The notes below the pieces were generated by a model. The model worked only from the letters and a program-made list of their open reading frames with translations. It was not told the origin of the DNA and did not search any database. A DNA stretch of 64,000 bases from CAXBCP01 sp963974055 (GTDB lineage: Bacteria; Pseudomonadota; Alphaproteobacteria; MPNO01; UBA830): the NCBI GenBank assembly GCA_963974055.1, contig CAXBCP010000010.1, forward strand, positions 62,001 through 126,000. The letters run 5' to 3'. Below, piece by piece: positions 26,673 to 35,285 of the stretch. Made by a program: the position numbers and the translations under genes. Each line of letters begins with the position of its first letter. Position 1 is the first letter of the stretch.

Positions 26673-28313
26673 TCACGCTGCCGCCGGCTGGACGGATGCG
26701 TCCGTCACAGCCAGGGGTTCGGTTTCACGGATATCGCCGCGGGCGGTGCGCCACAGGTTGTAGGCCATGATCACCGCGCCCGCGAGGAACAGCACCCCGC
26801 CAAGGGCGCGGATGACATAGAACGGGTGCATCGCCGCGACGGTTTCGACGAATGAGTATTCGAGAAAACCGAGCGTGTCGTAGGCGCGCCACATCAGGCC
26901 CTGCATGATGCCGGATACCCACATGGCGGTGATGTAGAGAACGATCCCGGTGGACGCGACCCAGAAATGCCATTCGACCAGTTTCAGAGAATACAGCCGT
27001 TCGCGTTTCCACAATACCGGCGTCATCGCGTACAGGGCGCCGAAGCTGACATAGCCGACCCAGCCGAGCGCGCCTGAATGCACATGGCCGATCGTCCAGT
27101 CGGTATAATGGCTGAGCGCGTTCACGGCCTTGATGGACATCAGCGGGCCTTCGAACGTGCTCATCCCGTAGAATGCCACCGATACGACCAGCATCCGCAG
27201 GACCGGGTCGGTGCGCAGTTTGTCCCAGGCGCCGGACAGCGTCATCAGGCCGTTGATCATCCCGCCCCAGGACGGCATCCACAGCATGATCGAAAACGTC
27301 ATGCCCAGGGTCTGTGCCCAGTCGGGTAGTGCCGTGTAATGCAGGTGATGCGGCCCCGCCCAGATATAGAGAAAGATCAGGGCCCAGAAATGGATGATCG
27401 ACAGGCGGTAGGAATAGACCGGTCGGTTCGCCTGTTTGGGGATAAAGTAATACATGATCCCCAGGAAACCGGCCGTCAGGAAAAACCCGACGGCGTTATG
27501 GCCGTACCACCATTGGGTCAGCGCGTCCTGGACGCCGGACCACGCGATGTAGCTTTTCGAACCGAAGAACGATACCGGCACCGTCGCGTTGTTCACCAGG
27601 TGCAGCATCGCGATGGTTACGATAAAGGCGAGATAGAACCAGTTCGCGACATAAATATGGGGCTCTCTGCGCCGTGCCAGCGTTGCCATGAATACCAGCA
27701 GATAGGTTACCCAGACGAGGGTCAGCCAGATGTCCACGTACCATTCCGGCTCCGCGTATTCCTTGGACTGCGTGACGCCGAGCAGATAGCCCGATGCCGC
27801 CAGAACCAGGAAGAGCTGATAGCCCCAGAATACGAACCAGGGTGCAATATTTCCCGCCAGGCGGGTTCGGCAGGTGCGCTGGACGACGTGGAACGATGTG
27901 GCGATCAGCACGTTGCCGCCGAAGGCGAAAATTACGGCGGATGTATGAAGCGGGCGGAGGCGCCCGAAATTTGTCCAGGGCAGGTCGAAGTTAAGGACCG
28001 GAAACGCGAGTTGAAGCGCGAGCCAAAGACCGACGCTGAAACCGACAATGCCCCAGAATGTCGATGCGACGACACCGGCGCGGACGATTGCTTCGTTGTA
28101 AACCGGGCTTCCGTTTACATCCGCAGGGCGGACATAGCGGTCGCGGCGCAATGCCTCGCGCAGCGTCAGGACGAGCCCCGCCGCGCAGAACGCAAAGAAG
28201 ATGAAGCCGTGCGCATAGAACGCCTCGTCCTGTGCGCGAATTTCTATCTGTTGGGCGTAAATGCCCCCGGCGGCGAAAAAAACCACCCATAACCACGGAG
28301 TTAGCGCCGCCAT
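26673..28313 (-). CDS. ccoN: cbb3-type cytochrome c oxidase catalytic subunit CcoN
   Basis: The 546-residue protein has about twelve to fourteen membrane helices and the haem-copper oxidase ligand set: RPLHTSAVIFAFGGN and HVHSGALGW for haem irons, WWYGHNAVGFFLT and AGPHHLHYTALPDW for CuB. The cbb3 cross-linked Tyr of the family would be in helix VII. This high-affinity oxidase reduces oxygen at very low concentrations while pumping protons. It heads the ccoNOQPGHIS operon, and an FNR-type site is centred 63 bases before its ATG. Confidence 0.96.
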   Translation of the reverse strand: MAALTPWLWVVFFAAGGIYAQQIEIRAQDEAFYAHGFIFFAFCAAGLVLTLREALRRDRYVRPADVNGSPVYNEAIVRAGVVASTFWGIVGFSVGLWLALQLAFPVLNFDLPWTNFGRLRPLHTSAVIFAFGGNVLIATSFHVVQRTCRTRLAGNIAPWFVFWGYQLFLVLAASGYLLGVTQSKEYAEPEWYVDIWLTLVWVTYLLVFMATLARRREPHIYVANWFYLAFIVTIAMLHLVNNATVPVSFFGSKSYIAWSGVQDALTQWWYGHNAVGFFLTAGFLGIMYYFIPKQANRPVYSYRLSIIHFWALIFLYIWAGPHHLHYTALPDWAQTLGMTFSIMLWMPSWGGMINGLMTLSGAWDKLRTDPVLRMLVVSVAFYGMSTFEGPLMSIKAVNALSHYTDWTIGHVHSGALGWVGYVSFGALYAMTPVLWKRERLYSLKLVEWHFWVASTGIVLYITAMWVSGIMQGLMWRAYDTLGFLEYSFVETVAAMHPFYVIRALGGVLFLAGAVIMAYNLWRTARGDIRETEPLAVTDASVQPAAA

Positions 28314-28368
28314 TTTCGTCTCCTGCGTATGACGTTGCGGACGCTACTTAAGCGCAGGGCCCGCCAAC

Positions 28369-28382
28369 TTGATCCAAATTAA
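28369..28382. promoter_or_regulatory. FNR/FixK-type site upstream of ccoN
   Basis: TTGATCCAAATTAA (plus strand) has one mismatch to TTGAT-N4-ATCAA. It is centred about 63 bases before the ccoN start on the minus strand and about 115 bases before the small cytochrome c gene on the plus strand. Control of ccoN by FNR or FixK is well established in Alphaproteobacteria. Confidence 0.75.
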
Positions 28383-28490
28383 CTTGAGGGTGGCCGGAAA
28401 GTTGTTTCGTGTGCGACAAATTGGCGTGTTTCAAATACGCGTGCGGCCCCTCATTGGCTAATCCGCCAAAAACTTAGGAATATGTAGTTG

Positions 28491-28838
28491 ATGAATAGTT
28501 TACCATCGATCCTGTTGTCGGCATTGATGTTTTTGCTTCTCTCGGGAATGCCTTTCGCGTCTCATGCGGGCGGTGCCGACCCGGTTGACGTCGAACTCGG
28601 ACGCAAACTCGCCGAAACACGGTGCGCACATTGCCATGCCGTTGGACGGACCGGGGAAAGTCCGCTCTCGGCGGCGCCGGCCTTCAGGACTCTCGGGCGT
28701 AAATGGCCGGTGGATAACTTGGCCGAAGCACTTGCCGAGGGGATCGTCGTCGGGCATCCGGCGATGCCCGCATTCGCGTTTTCGCCCGCCGAAATCGAAA
28801 ATTTTCTCGGTTGGCTCGACGCTGTCCAGGAACGCTGA
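28491..28838 (+). CDS. Small periplasmic cytochrome c
   Basis: The 115-residue protein has a signal peptide (1 to about 26, cut near SHA-GG), one haem c site CAHCH (Cys45, Cys48, His49) and a probable axial Met in GHPAMPAFAFS. It looks like a class I monohaem electron carrier. The ATG at 28491 is used; a TTG codon directly before it is also possible. It diverges from ccoN across the FNR box, so it may deliver electrons to the cbb3 oxidase at low oxygen. Confidence 0.85.
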   Translation: MNSLPSILLSALMFLLLSGMPFASHAGGADPVDVELGRKLAETRCAHCHAVGRTGESPLSAAPAFRTLGRKWPVDNLAEALAEGIVVGHPAMPAFAFSPAEIENFLGWLDAVQER

Positions 28839-28842
28839 CCTG

Positions 28843-29169
28843 CTAATCGGGCGGGCGGAGCGAGTGGATATAGGCGATCACGTCATCAAGCTGTTGCCGC
28901 GAGAGGTGAACTTTCGGCATCGGGGGGTGAGGATCCGATAAAACCTGCAACAAGCGGTCGCGGTCGAATGTTCCGCGCCGGGCGATCAGGTCGAAAGGCG
29001 GGGCGGTGTCCCGGCCTGCCGTCCGGCCGGAGACCGTATGGCAGGATACGCACCAGGTTTCGGCAATTTTCTGTCCGGCCGACGGATCGGCGGCCAGCGC
29101 CGGACCCGGCCACGCCGGTCCGGTCGTCAGGCCGAACAGCAGCGATATCAGGGCGATATTCTTATACAT
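28843..29169 (-). CDS. Small periplasmic cytochrome c
   Basis: The 108-residue protein has a signal peptide (1 to about 27, ending ALA-AD), haem site CVSCH (Cys40, Cys43, His44) and a probable axial Met in HPPMPKVHL. It resembles the converging gene at 28491 in size but is clearly distinct in sequence. It follows the 99-residue hypothetical gene by one base, so the two are cotranscribed from the FNR-box region at 29545. Confidence 0.85.
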   Translation of the reverse strand: MYKNIALISLLFGLTTGPAWPGPALAADPSAGQKIAETWCVSCHTVSGRTAGRDTAPPFDLIARRGTFDRDRLLQVLSDPHPPMPKVHLSRQQLDDVIAYIHSLRPPD

Positions 29170-29170
29170 T

Positions 29171-29470
29171 TCAACTCAACAGTTTGTGGCTGTCCTGGGT
29201 CAACAGTTTCGGGTTGTCGGGATGCGTATCGACGAAGTGCTTCATTGTCGCCTTCAGACGAAGGATTTTCTCCCGATCGCCGGCGGATTGGGCCGCTTCG
29301 ATATCGTCCAGGATCATCCTGCGGATGGAACGTTGGCCGTCTTCGGTCTGGGCAAGGTACTGGCCGAGTTCCAGGGCAATCAGTTCCGGCAAATGTTCAT
29401 GTTCGGCGATGGCGCGAATTTCTTCTTCGGTCAGTTCGCAAAGTCCGACGCAGTCTTGATAGGTCAGCAT
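29171..29470 (-). CDS. Conserved small helical protein of unknown function
   Basis: The 99-residue product begins MLTYQDCVGLCELTEEEIRA and is mostly helical, soluble and acidic, with no signal peptide. I do not recognise a named family, although similar short genes occur beside micro-oxic stress genes in Alphaproteobacteria. The Cys pair in QDCVGLCEL might bind a metal, but that is a guess. An FNR-type box is centred 82 bases upstream and the gene is one base from a cytochrome c gene, both of which suggest a low-oxygen role. Confidence 0.75.
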   Translation of the reverse strand: MLTYQDCVGLCELTEEEIRAIAEHEHLPELIALELGQYLAQTEDGQRSIRRMILDDIEAAQSAGDREKILRLKATMKHFVDTHPDNPKLLTQDSHKLLS

Positions 29471-29544
29471 TTTCAGGTCTCTCCTGAAAGTTTTGTGTCA
29501 GATTTCTGACAATTCAAAGTCTGGACCGAATTCCGTCGGATGCC

Positions 29545-29558
29545 TTGATCTTGATCAA
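29545..29558. promoter_or_regulatory. FNR/FixK-type site, divergent promoter
   Basis: TTGATCTTGATCAA is a full consensus match. It is centred 82 bases before the hypothetical gene on the minus strand (start 29470) and 156 bases before the stress protein on the plus strand (start 29708). Confidence 0.85.
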
Positions 29559-29589
29559 CTGTTCGGGGGCCAAACCGGTTCCGGTTGTG

Positions 29590-29603
29590 CTGATCCAGAT
29601 CAA
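29590..29603. promoter_or_regulatory. Second FNR/FixK-type site, divergent promoter
   Basis: CTGATCCAGATCAA has one mismatch to TTGAT-N4-ATCAA. It lies 45 bases after the site at 29545 and is centred 111 bases before the stress-protein ATG at 29708, so each of the two divergent genes could have its own activator site. Confidence 0.65.
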
Positions 29604-29707
29604 TGCGGCGCCAGGGCGGCCGGGCTCTAATCCGGTCCTCTTTCCGTTGCCGGCCTGTCTGTCGGCGAGAATTTCGAAATCACCCGACGAAACAAAAGGA
29701 AAATTCC

Positions 29708-30235
29708 ATGATCAAGAAGATGGTTGTCCCGACAGACGGATCCGAACATGCCAATAAGGCAGTCGACCTTGCGGCGGATATCGCGGCGACCTATGACGCC
29801 GAGATTGTCGTCCTGCATGTGCTGTTGCGCTATCAGTCTGTGTTCGATCTCCTCGGGCTGGCGAAATCGCTCAAGGCCGACAAGGTGATCATCGACAAGC
29901 TCGAAGAACTGAGCGACGCCTCCGTTCAGGCGGCCGCTTCGGCCTATGAAGGTATCGTATCTATCCCGGCCCCGGACGATATTACCGAGGCGATCGGCAA
30001 GCTGATCTGCGACAACGCGAAAATGCGTGTTGAAGCAAAAGGGTGCAAAAAGGTGGAGGCCTACGTCGTCGACGGCTCGCCTGCCGAACGAATCCTGATG
30101 GCCGAGGATCACGAAGGCGCCGACATGATCGTGATGGGCAGCCGGGGACTGGGCCGGGTCGCGGATATTTTTCTCGGCAGCGTCTCCCAAAAGGTCAGCC
30201 ATCTCAGCAAGTGCACCTGTGTAACGGTGAAATAG
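29708..30235 (+). CDS. Universal stress protein, single UspA domain
   Basis: The 175-residue protein starts MIKKMVVPTDGSEHANKAVD and ends with the nucleotide loop GSRGLGRVADIFLGSVSQKV, matching the ATP-binding G-2x-G-9x-G-S pattern. A mid-domain insertion (about 55-110) makes it slightly longer than typical UspA. The ATG at 29708 is chosen because the Usp fold begins there; the frame stays open upstream through the FNR-box region. With the tandem Usp at 16391 it forms a pair of stress proteins under FNR-type sites. Confidence 0.9.
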   Translation: MIKKMVVPTDGSEHANKAVDLAADIAATYDAEIVVLHVLLRYQSVFDLLGLAKSLKADKVIIDKLEELSDASVQAAASAYEGIVSIPAPDDITEAIGKLICDNAKMRVEAKGCKKVEAYVVDGSPAERILMAEDHEGADMIVMGSRGLGRVADIFLGSVSQKVSHLSKCTCVTVK

Positions 30236-30264
30236 GGACCGTCCGCCGCTTAGGCCTTAAGTCC

Positions 30265-31524
30265 TCATAAAAAATCGCCAAGCTGCATGATCAGCAGCAA
30301 GCAGATCGATGCAATGGCCAGTACGGGAACCACAAGCGGGATACGGAACCCGCCGTGGCCAGCGGCGGATTGTTTCGACCTGAATCGCAGGAGCGCCGCG
30401 TTAACGGCAACAAAGACAAACAGTGTCAGGAAAGACGTTGCGGCTGCCAGGTTTTCGAGGTCCAGGGTCGTTGCAAGCCCGATGACAATGGCGGCGCAGA
30501 ACGCGATTGCCGTTACCGGCGTTTTGGTCGTCGGGTTCACGTAGTCCAGCGGGCCCGGCAGCCAGCCGCGCCGCGTCAGGCCGTACAGGACCCGTGAGGC
30601 CATGATGATCTGGATCAACGCGCCGTTGAGGACGGATACGATCGCGATCACCGTGACGGCATCGCCCGGCAGGCCGCTGACACGCTCGAACAGCAATGTC
30701 AGCGGTGCGTCGCTTGCGGCGAGTTCGCCGGTCGGCACTGCCGTCACCGCGAGCAGTGCGACCGAGATATATAAAATCGTGGTTACGGCCAGTGTCAGCA
30801 GGATCGCCCGCGGCACGATGCGGCTGGCATCCCGGGTCTCCTCGGCGATGTTGACGATGTCCTCGAAGCCGATAAACGCATAGAAGGCCAGCACTGCGCC
30901 GTAGACGACGCCCGACCAGACTCCGGCAGACGGTATTTCGGAGGTCAGCGCATTCCCATGAAGGCCGCCGCCTGTTTCAGCGGAAACGCCGAATCCGACA
31001 ATCACCACAAGAACGCTTATTTCGACCACCGTTACGATTGCCGCGGCGGATACGGATATCCGTATGCCTCCTATGGCGATTGCAGCGAGGACAAGGGTCA
31101 TGACGATCTCAGCGCCGATACGCGGTACGGTCGCGATATCCGCGAGATACCCCGAAAACCCGACGATAATGGTCGCGGTGGACACCACACCGGCGCCCGC
31201 AACCGTCAGGCCCACGATCAGGGCAAGGACCGAGCTGTTCAGTCCTTCCTTCACATAGACGGCTTCCCCGGCACTTTCGGGAAAGCGGGACGACATTTCG
31301 GCAAACGAAAGGGCGGACAGGCCTGCAATCGCCGCCGCCAGCAGGAACGAGAGAGGCGCATAGGCGCCGCCGGCACCCGCGACCTTGCCGATCAGAACGA
31401 ATATGCCCGCACCGATGGTCGTGCCGAGGCCATAGAGGGTCAGCAGACCAAGTGAAAGCGAACGGTTCAGTTGCGATGTTTGCGCCACGGCAGCCTCTGT
31501 CTCGGTGGGCCAGATAAGCGCCAT
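30265..31524 (-). CDS. APC-superfamily amino acid permease
   Basis: The 419-residue protein has about twelve transmembrane helices and the APC signature in helix I (GLLTLYGLGTTIGAGIFVLIG) and after it (LSALSFAEMSSRFPESAG). The substrate cannot be read from the sequence; the divergent glutamate dehydrogenase suggests glutamate or a related amino acid. The annotated ATG is only 16 bases from an FNR-type box; a GTG at 31488 (VAQTSQLNRS) would leave more room for a promoter and is a plausible alternative start. Confidence 0.85.
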   Translation of the reverse strand: MALIWPTETEAAVAQTSQLNRSLSLGLLTLYGLGTTIGAGIFVLIGKVAGAGGAYAPLSFLLAAAIAGLSALSFAEMSSRFPESAGEAVYVKEGLNSSVLALIVGLTVAGAGVVSTATIIVGFSGYLADIATVPRIGAEIVMTLVLAAIAIGGIRISVSAAAIVTVVEISVLVVIVGFGVSAETGGGLHGNALTSEIPSAGVWSGVVYGAVLAFYAFIGFEDIVNIAEETRDASRIVPRAILLTLAVTTILYISVALLAVTAVPTGELAASDAPLTLLFERVSGLPGDAVTVIAIVSVLNGALIQIIMASRVLYGLTRRGWLPGPLDYVNPTTKTPVTAIAFCAAIVIGLATTLDLENLAAATSFLTLFVFVAVNAALLRFRSKQSAAGHGGFRIPLVVPVLAIASICLLLIMQLGDFL

Positions 31525-31539
31525 GCCGTCCGGTTGGCG

Positions 31540-31553
31540 TTAATTGAAATCAA
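31540..31553. promoter_or_regulatory. FNR/FixK-type site between permease and glutamate dehydrogenase
   Basis: TTAATTGAAATCAA has one mismatch to TTGAT-N4-ATCAA. It is centred 65 bases before the glutamate dehydrogenase ATG, close to the ccoN arrangement, but only 22 bases before the permease ATG, where it would overlap the leader and could even repress. Confidence 0.65.
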
Positions 31554-31610
31554 CCCGCGGCCTGTACCGGATGACTATAAGATATTGCAACCATCTACCG
31601 ACAGGACCGA

Positions 31611-32951
31611 ATGCCTGATATCGCAAGTTCCGACACGCCGGAAGACCTCGACCCGCTGGTGATTTCGCAAATGCAGTTTCACCGGGCACGCGCTTATATA
31701 ACGGACATGAAACACGGCCTGATCGAATATTTCGAGGTCCCGAAGCGTTCGATCACCGTCTGTTTTCCCGTCGAAATGGAAGACGGATCGGTGCGCACGT
31801 TTCATGGCTACCGGGTTCTGCACAATCAGGTTCTGGGCCCTGGAAAGGGCGGAATTCGGTATCATCCCGACGTCACAGAGCGGGAAGTTGCGGCCCTGGC
31901 GGCGCTGATGACCTGGAAATGCGCGCTGGTGCATATTCCGTTCGGCGGGGCGAAGGGCGGCATCGTCTGCAATACCAAGGAACTTACCGAGACCGACAAG
32001 CGTCGGATCACACGCCGTTTCGTCCACGATCTGGGCGACAATATCGGCCCGCATACAGATATTCCCGCTCCGGACTTGTATACTGACGAACAGACCATGG
32101 CGTGGATCTACGATACCTACGATTTGTTGCACCCGGGGGAGAACAACCGGCCGGTAGTGACGGGAAAGCCTCTCGATATAGGCGGCTCGCTTGGACGTCT
32201 TGAGGCGACGGGGCTGGGATGTTTTTTCGCGACCACCCGTTTCGTGGACACCGCCCCGCTGCCGGGTCTGGAGTCCATTGAGGGGGCGACGGTTGCCGTT
32301 CAGGGGTTCGGCAATGTCGGGTCGGTGGTTGCTGCCGCATTCGCGGAGGCCGGCGCCGCCGTGGTCGCTGTCAGCGATACCGAAGGGGGCGTCTATAACA
32401 AATCGGGTCTGGATCTGTCCGCTATCACGCAGAACAAGGCGTCCCATGGCACGGTCGTCGGAACGCCCGGCACCCGGACGATTACGAATGACGACCTGTT
32501 GCGCCTGCAATGCGACATTCTGGTCCCTGCGGCGCTCGGCGATCAAATCCGCAGCGACAACGCAGACGATATAAACGCGAAGCTCGTTGTCGAGGCTGCG
32601 AACCGCCCCGTCACCCCGGCGGCGGACGATATCCTCGCCCAGAGAGGGATCGTCGTGTTGCCTGACATTCTGGCAAACGCCGGGGGCGTCGTCGTGAGCT
32701 ACCTTGAATGGGTCCAGAACACCGAAAATCAGGACTGGAGCCTGGACCGGGTGAACGCCGAGCTTCGCCGCAAGATGTTCGACGCCGTCGATTCCGTTGT
32801 GCAGTACTGGCGCGAAATCTGTCCCGGTTCCGCCGGCACGGTGGATCCGCAGCCGGCACCCGGCCTGTGCCGGGACATGCGCACGGCGGCGCTGGTGCTG
32901 GCGATCCGTCGCGTGGCGAATGTCACCCTGCAGCGGGGCATATGGCCGTAG
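31611..32951 (+). CDS. Glu/Leu/Phe/Val-family dehydrogenase, probably glutamate dehydrogenase
   Basis: The 446-residue product has the substrate domain motifs GPGKGGIRYHPDVT and MTWKCALVHIPFGGAKGGI (with the catalytic Lys) and a Rossmann domain GFGNVGSVVAAAFAEAGA. The family interconverts glutamate and 2-oxoglutarate with ammonia; the length and the GAKGGI region fit glutamate dehydrogenases of the GdhA/GudB type, though other amino acids cannot be excluded. An FNR-type site upstream and the divergent amino acid permease suggest amino acid use at low oxygen. Confidence 0.88.
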   Translation: MPDIASSDTPEDLDPLVISQMQFHRARAYITDMKHGLIEYFEVPKRSITVCFPVEMEDGSVRTFHGYRVLHNQVLGPGKGGIRYHPDVTEREVAALAALMTWKCALVHIPFGGAKGGIVCNTKELTETDKRRITRRFVHDLGDNIGPHTDIPAPDLYTDEQTMAWIYDTYDLLHPGENNRPVVTGKPLDIGGSLGRLEATGLGCFFATTRFVDTAPLPGLESIEGATVAVQGFGNVGSVVAAAFAEAGAAVVAVSDTEGGVYNKSGLDLSAITQNKASHGTVVGTPGTRTITNDDLLRLQCDILVPAALGDQIRSDNADDINAKLVVEAANRPVTPAADDILAQRGIVVLPDILANAGGVVVSYLEWVQNTENQDWSLDRVNAELRRKMFDAVDSVVQYWREICPGSAGTVDPQPAPGLCRDMRTAALVLAIRRVANVTLQRGIWP

Positions 32952-33088
32952 CTTTTTTCCGGAACCTGGCGGTTGTCGTCCCCCACCGTTCGTTCTGCGA
33001 AAATTCCCGGCACGGAGTTTCTGTCTGTATCGAAATGCGGTATCCCTGACGGGGACTGCTTTGGCGATATTGGATAAGGAATTTTGCG

Positions 33089-34474
33089 GTGAGCCAGGAA
33101 GAAGAAAAAAGCGGACCCGATCTTAGTTTTCGTGCGTCGCTCGGGCGACTCGACGCGTCCGGCCTGTTGCTGAAGGTTGCCGACGAGGTCGATACGGATC
33201 TCGAAATGACAAGCGTGCTGTTCAAGCAGACCGAGCGCGCGATGCTGTTCAAGAACGTCAAGGGATACGATACCCGGGTTGTCGGCAATTTCCTGGGATG
33301 CGAGGAAAACGTTCTCGCGATCTACGAACACGATGTGGCGAGCCTGCGAAAATTCATCGGCGACGGCCTGGCCAACCCGCAGCCGCCGCGCCATGTCGAT
33401 GAAGGCCCGGTTCAGGCGGTGTATCGCAACAATCCGGACCTTCTGGAATATCTGCCGCTGCCGCGATACGCCCCGAACGATGGCGGCCGGTATATTTCCG
33501 GCGGTATCGTTATCGCAAAGGATCCGGATACCGGCGTCAACAACGCGTCCTATCACCGTTTCATGCATGTCGAGGACAACAAGCTGCTGATCCAGCTTGA
33601 TCTCGGGCGGGACCTGCGCGCGCTGTGGGAAAAGGCGAAGGAAAAGGGCGAAGCGCTTCCGATCGCGATCGTCGTCGGCGCCGATGTCGGGTTGCAATAC
33701 GCGGCCGGGATCATGGGCGCGCAATTGCCGCGGGACATGGACGAATACGAAGTCGCGTCGGGCATTTCGCGGAAACCATTGGACCTGATCGACTGCAAGA
33801 CCGTCCCGCTGCAGGTGCCGGCCGATGCGGAAGTGGTCATGGAAGGGTTTATTTCACCGGACATCGAAATGGATGAAGGCCCTTTCCTGGAATTCGTCGG
33901 CTTGTACTCCGAAGTCAGCCCGTCGCCGCTGACCACGATCAACTGCATCTATCACCGCGAAGACCCGATCTGGCATGTGATCATGACCAAGGAGGCGCCA
34001 ATACTGCGGAAGCACCTGCTCGAAGGCGCTATCCTGAAAGCGGTCAAGGCCTCGGCGCCCTGCGTGACCGACGTCGCGCTGACGCCGGGCGGGCTGTACC
34101 GGTTCCACCTTCACATCGCCGTCAGCAAGAAAAGCGCTGCCGACGAAGGCTACCAGCGCAATGCGATTTTCGCCGCCATTGCCGCGCTGAAGGATCTCGA
34201 TCTGATTATTGTCGTCGATGACGATATCGACATCCATGACTGGCAGGATGTCGAATGGGCGCTGGCGACGCGCTGGGATGCATCGAAGGGGCTGATCCTG
34301 ATGCCGGGCGCGCGCGGGCACGAATACGTTCCGATCTCGGAAAACGGCGTCCGCACCAAGGTAGGGATCGACGCGTCGCTGCCCTTCGGGTTTACCGGCC
34401 GTCATGCCCGGGTGCCGGTGCCGCCAGCCGACCTCGACAGGTATGACACGACACTGGAACCGGGCGGGCTGTAG
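33089..34474 (+). CDS. UbiD-family prenylated-FMN-dependent decarboxylase
   Basis: The 461-residue protein shows the UbiD fold with the cofactor-binding region GGRYISGGIVIAKDP and NNASYHRFMHV and the catalytic acidic region DEGPFLEFVGLYS. UbiD enzymes reversibly decarboxylate aromatic or unsaturated acids and need prenyl-FMN made by UbiX. No ubiX is in this window. True ubiquinone UbiD is longer (about 490-500 residues), so an aromatic or phenolic acid decarboxylase of the wider family is more likely. The start is GTG at 33089. It stands alone 137 bases after the glutamate dehydrogenase gene. Confidence 0.85.
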   Translation: MSQEEEKSGPDLSFRASLGRLDASGLLLKVADEVDTDLEMTSVLFKQTERAMLFKNVKGYDTRVVGNFLGCEENVLAIYEHDVASLRKFIGDGLANPQPPRHVDEGPVQAVYRNNPDLLEYLPLPRYAPNDGGRYISGGIVIAKDPDTGVNNASYHRFMHVEDNKLLIQLDLGRDLRALWEKAKEKGEALPIAIVVGADVGLQYAAGIMGAQLPRDMDEYEVASGISRKPLDLIDCKTVPLQVPADAEVVMEGFISPDIEMDEGPFLEFVGLYSEVSPSPLTTINCIYHREDPIWHVIMTKEAPILRKHLLEGAILKAVKASAPCVTDVALTPGGLYRFHLHIAVSKKSAADEGYQRNAIFAAIAALKDLDLIIVVDDDIDIHDWQDVEWALATRWDASKGLILMPGARGHEYVPISENGVRTKVGIDASLPFGFTGRHARVPVPPADLDRYDTTLEPGGL

Positions 34475-34495
34475 GCCGCCGACGGCCCTGGCGGG

Positions 34496-35188
34496 CTAGG
34501 TGCCCGTCAGCGGGACGCGCCGCATCAGCCGGAACGGCGTTCCGGGCGCATCCTGCGTGAAGACGGACAGGTCCGATATCGTCAGCGGCGTCGCAATGAA
34601 TTTTTGGGTCCGGCCGGCCAGTTCGTCTCTGAACCGTACTTGCGCCGGATCGTCCAATCCGTCCGTCAGCGTCATGTGGAACCGGTATTCTTCCAGGACA
34701 TACGGATAGCCCCAGCGCTGAAGCAGGGATTCCTGGGCGGCGGTCAGCCCGGCGGCGCGGCGTCGTGCCAGTTCGTCCGGCGATGGCGCGGCCCGGAACC
34801 GGTCCATTTCCCGGACACAGCGCGCGGCCAGGGCGGCGATGCCGTCGGCCTGTTCCGGCATGAGCGCCAGAAACCTGCCCAGCTGCGTCAGCCGCAGACC
34901 ACCGGCGTCGACCGGCGCCTGGTCTTCGCCCAGTGCCGCCAGCGCCGCGAACATGTCTGTTTCGTCCGTTCCGGGGGTCAGCCGAAAGGGCGGTTTCAGG
35001 GTGCCGTGAAACCCGTAAAGGCGGGGGGCGGCGGTCGCGTCCTGCCACATCGTCCGGGTTATATGCTGCATATGCGATGGCTCGGCGGTTTGACCGGTTT
35101 CCGCATCCCGGCCCAGCCATTCGGCCCCGAACCGGGAAAGCTCGGTGCCGGCCGGCGGCGCGTAGTAAATGGCGTAGCGTCGGGTCAA
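34496..35188 (-). CDS. DUF1045 2H-phosphoesterase-like phosphonate metabolism protein
   Basis: The 230-residue protein has two 2H motifs, YGFHGTLKPPF (about residue 58) and YRFHMTLTDG (about 173), as in 2H phosphoesterases that open cyclic phosphodiesters. DUF1045 proteins are regularly found with C-P lyase genes. C-P lyase makes a 5-phosphoribosyl 1,2-cyclic phosphate that E. coli opens with PhnP; no phnP is visible here, so this protein may do that step. It is divergent from phnC, with a Pho box oriented toward it at 35286-35314. Confidence 0.85.
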   Translation of the reverse strand: MTRRYAIYYAPPAGTELSRFGAEWLGRDAETGQTAEPSHMQHITRTMWQDATAAPRLYGFHGTLKPPFRLTPGTDETDMFAALAALGEDQAPVDAGGLRLTQLGRFLALMPEQADGIAALAARCVREMDRFRAAPSPDELARRRAAGLTAAQESLLQRWGYPYVLEEYRFHMTLTDGLDDPAQVRFRDELAGRTQKFIATPLTISDLSVFTQDAPGTPFRLMRRVPLTGT

Positions 35189-35285
35189 TAAATTACCTCT
35201 CGGTCGGTGCGAAGCTTCCAGGGCGGCGCCACGTATCGCCGGTCAGCATGTAAAACCATGTAAAACATCGTCGGGTCGCCGCAAA

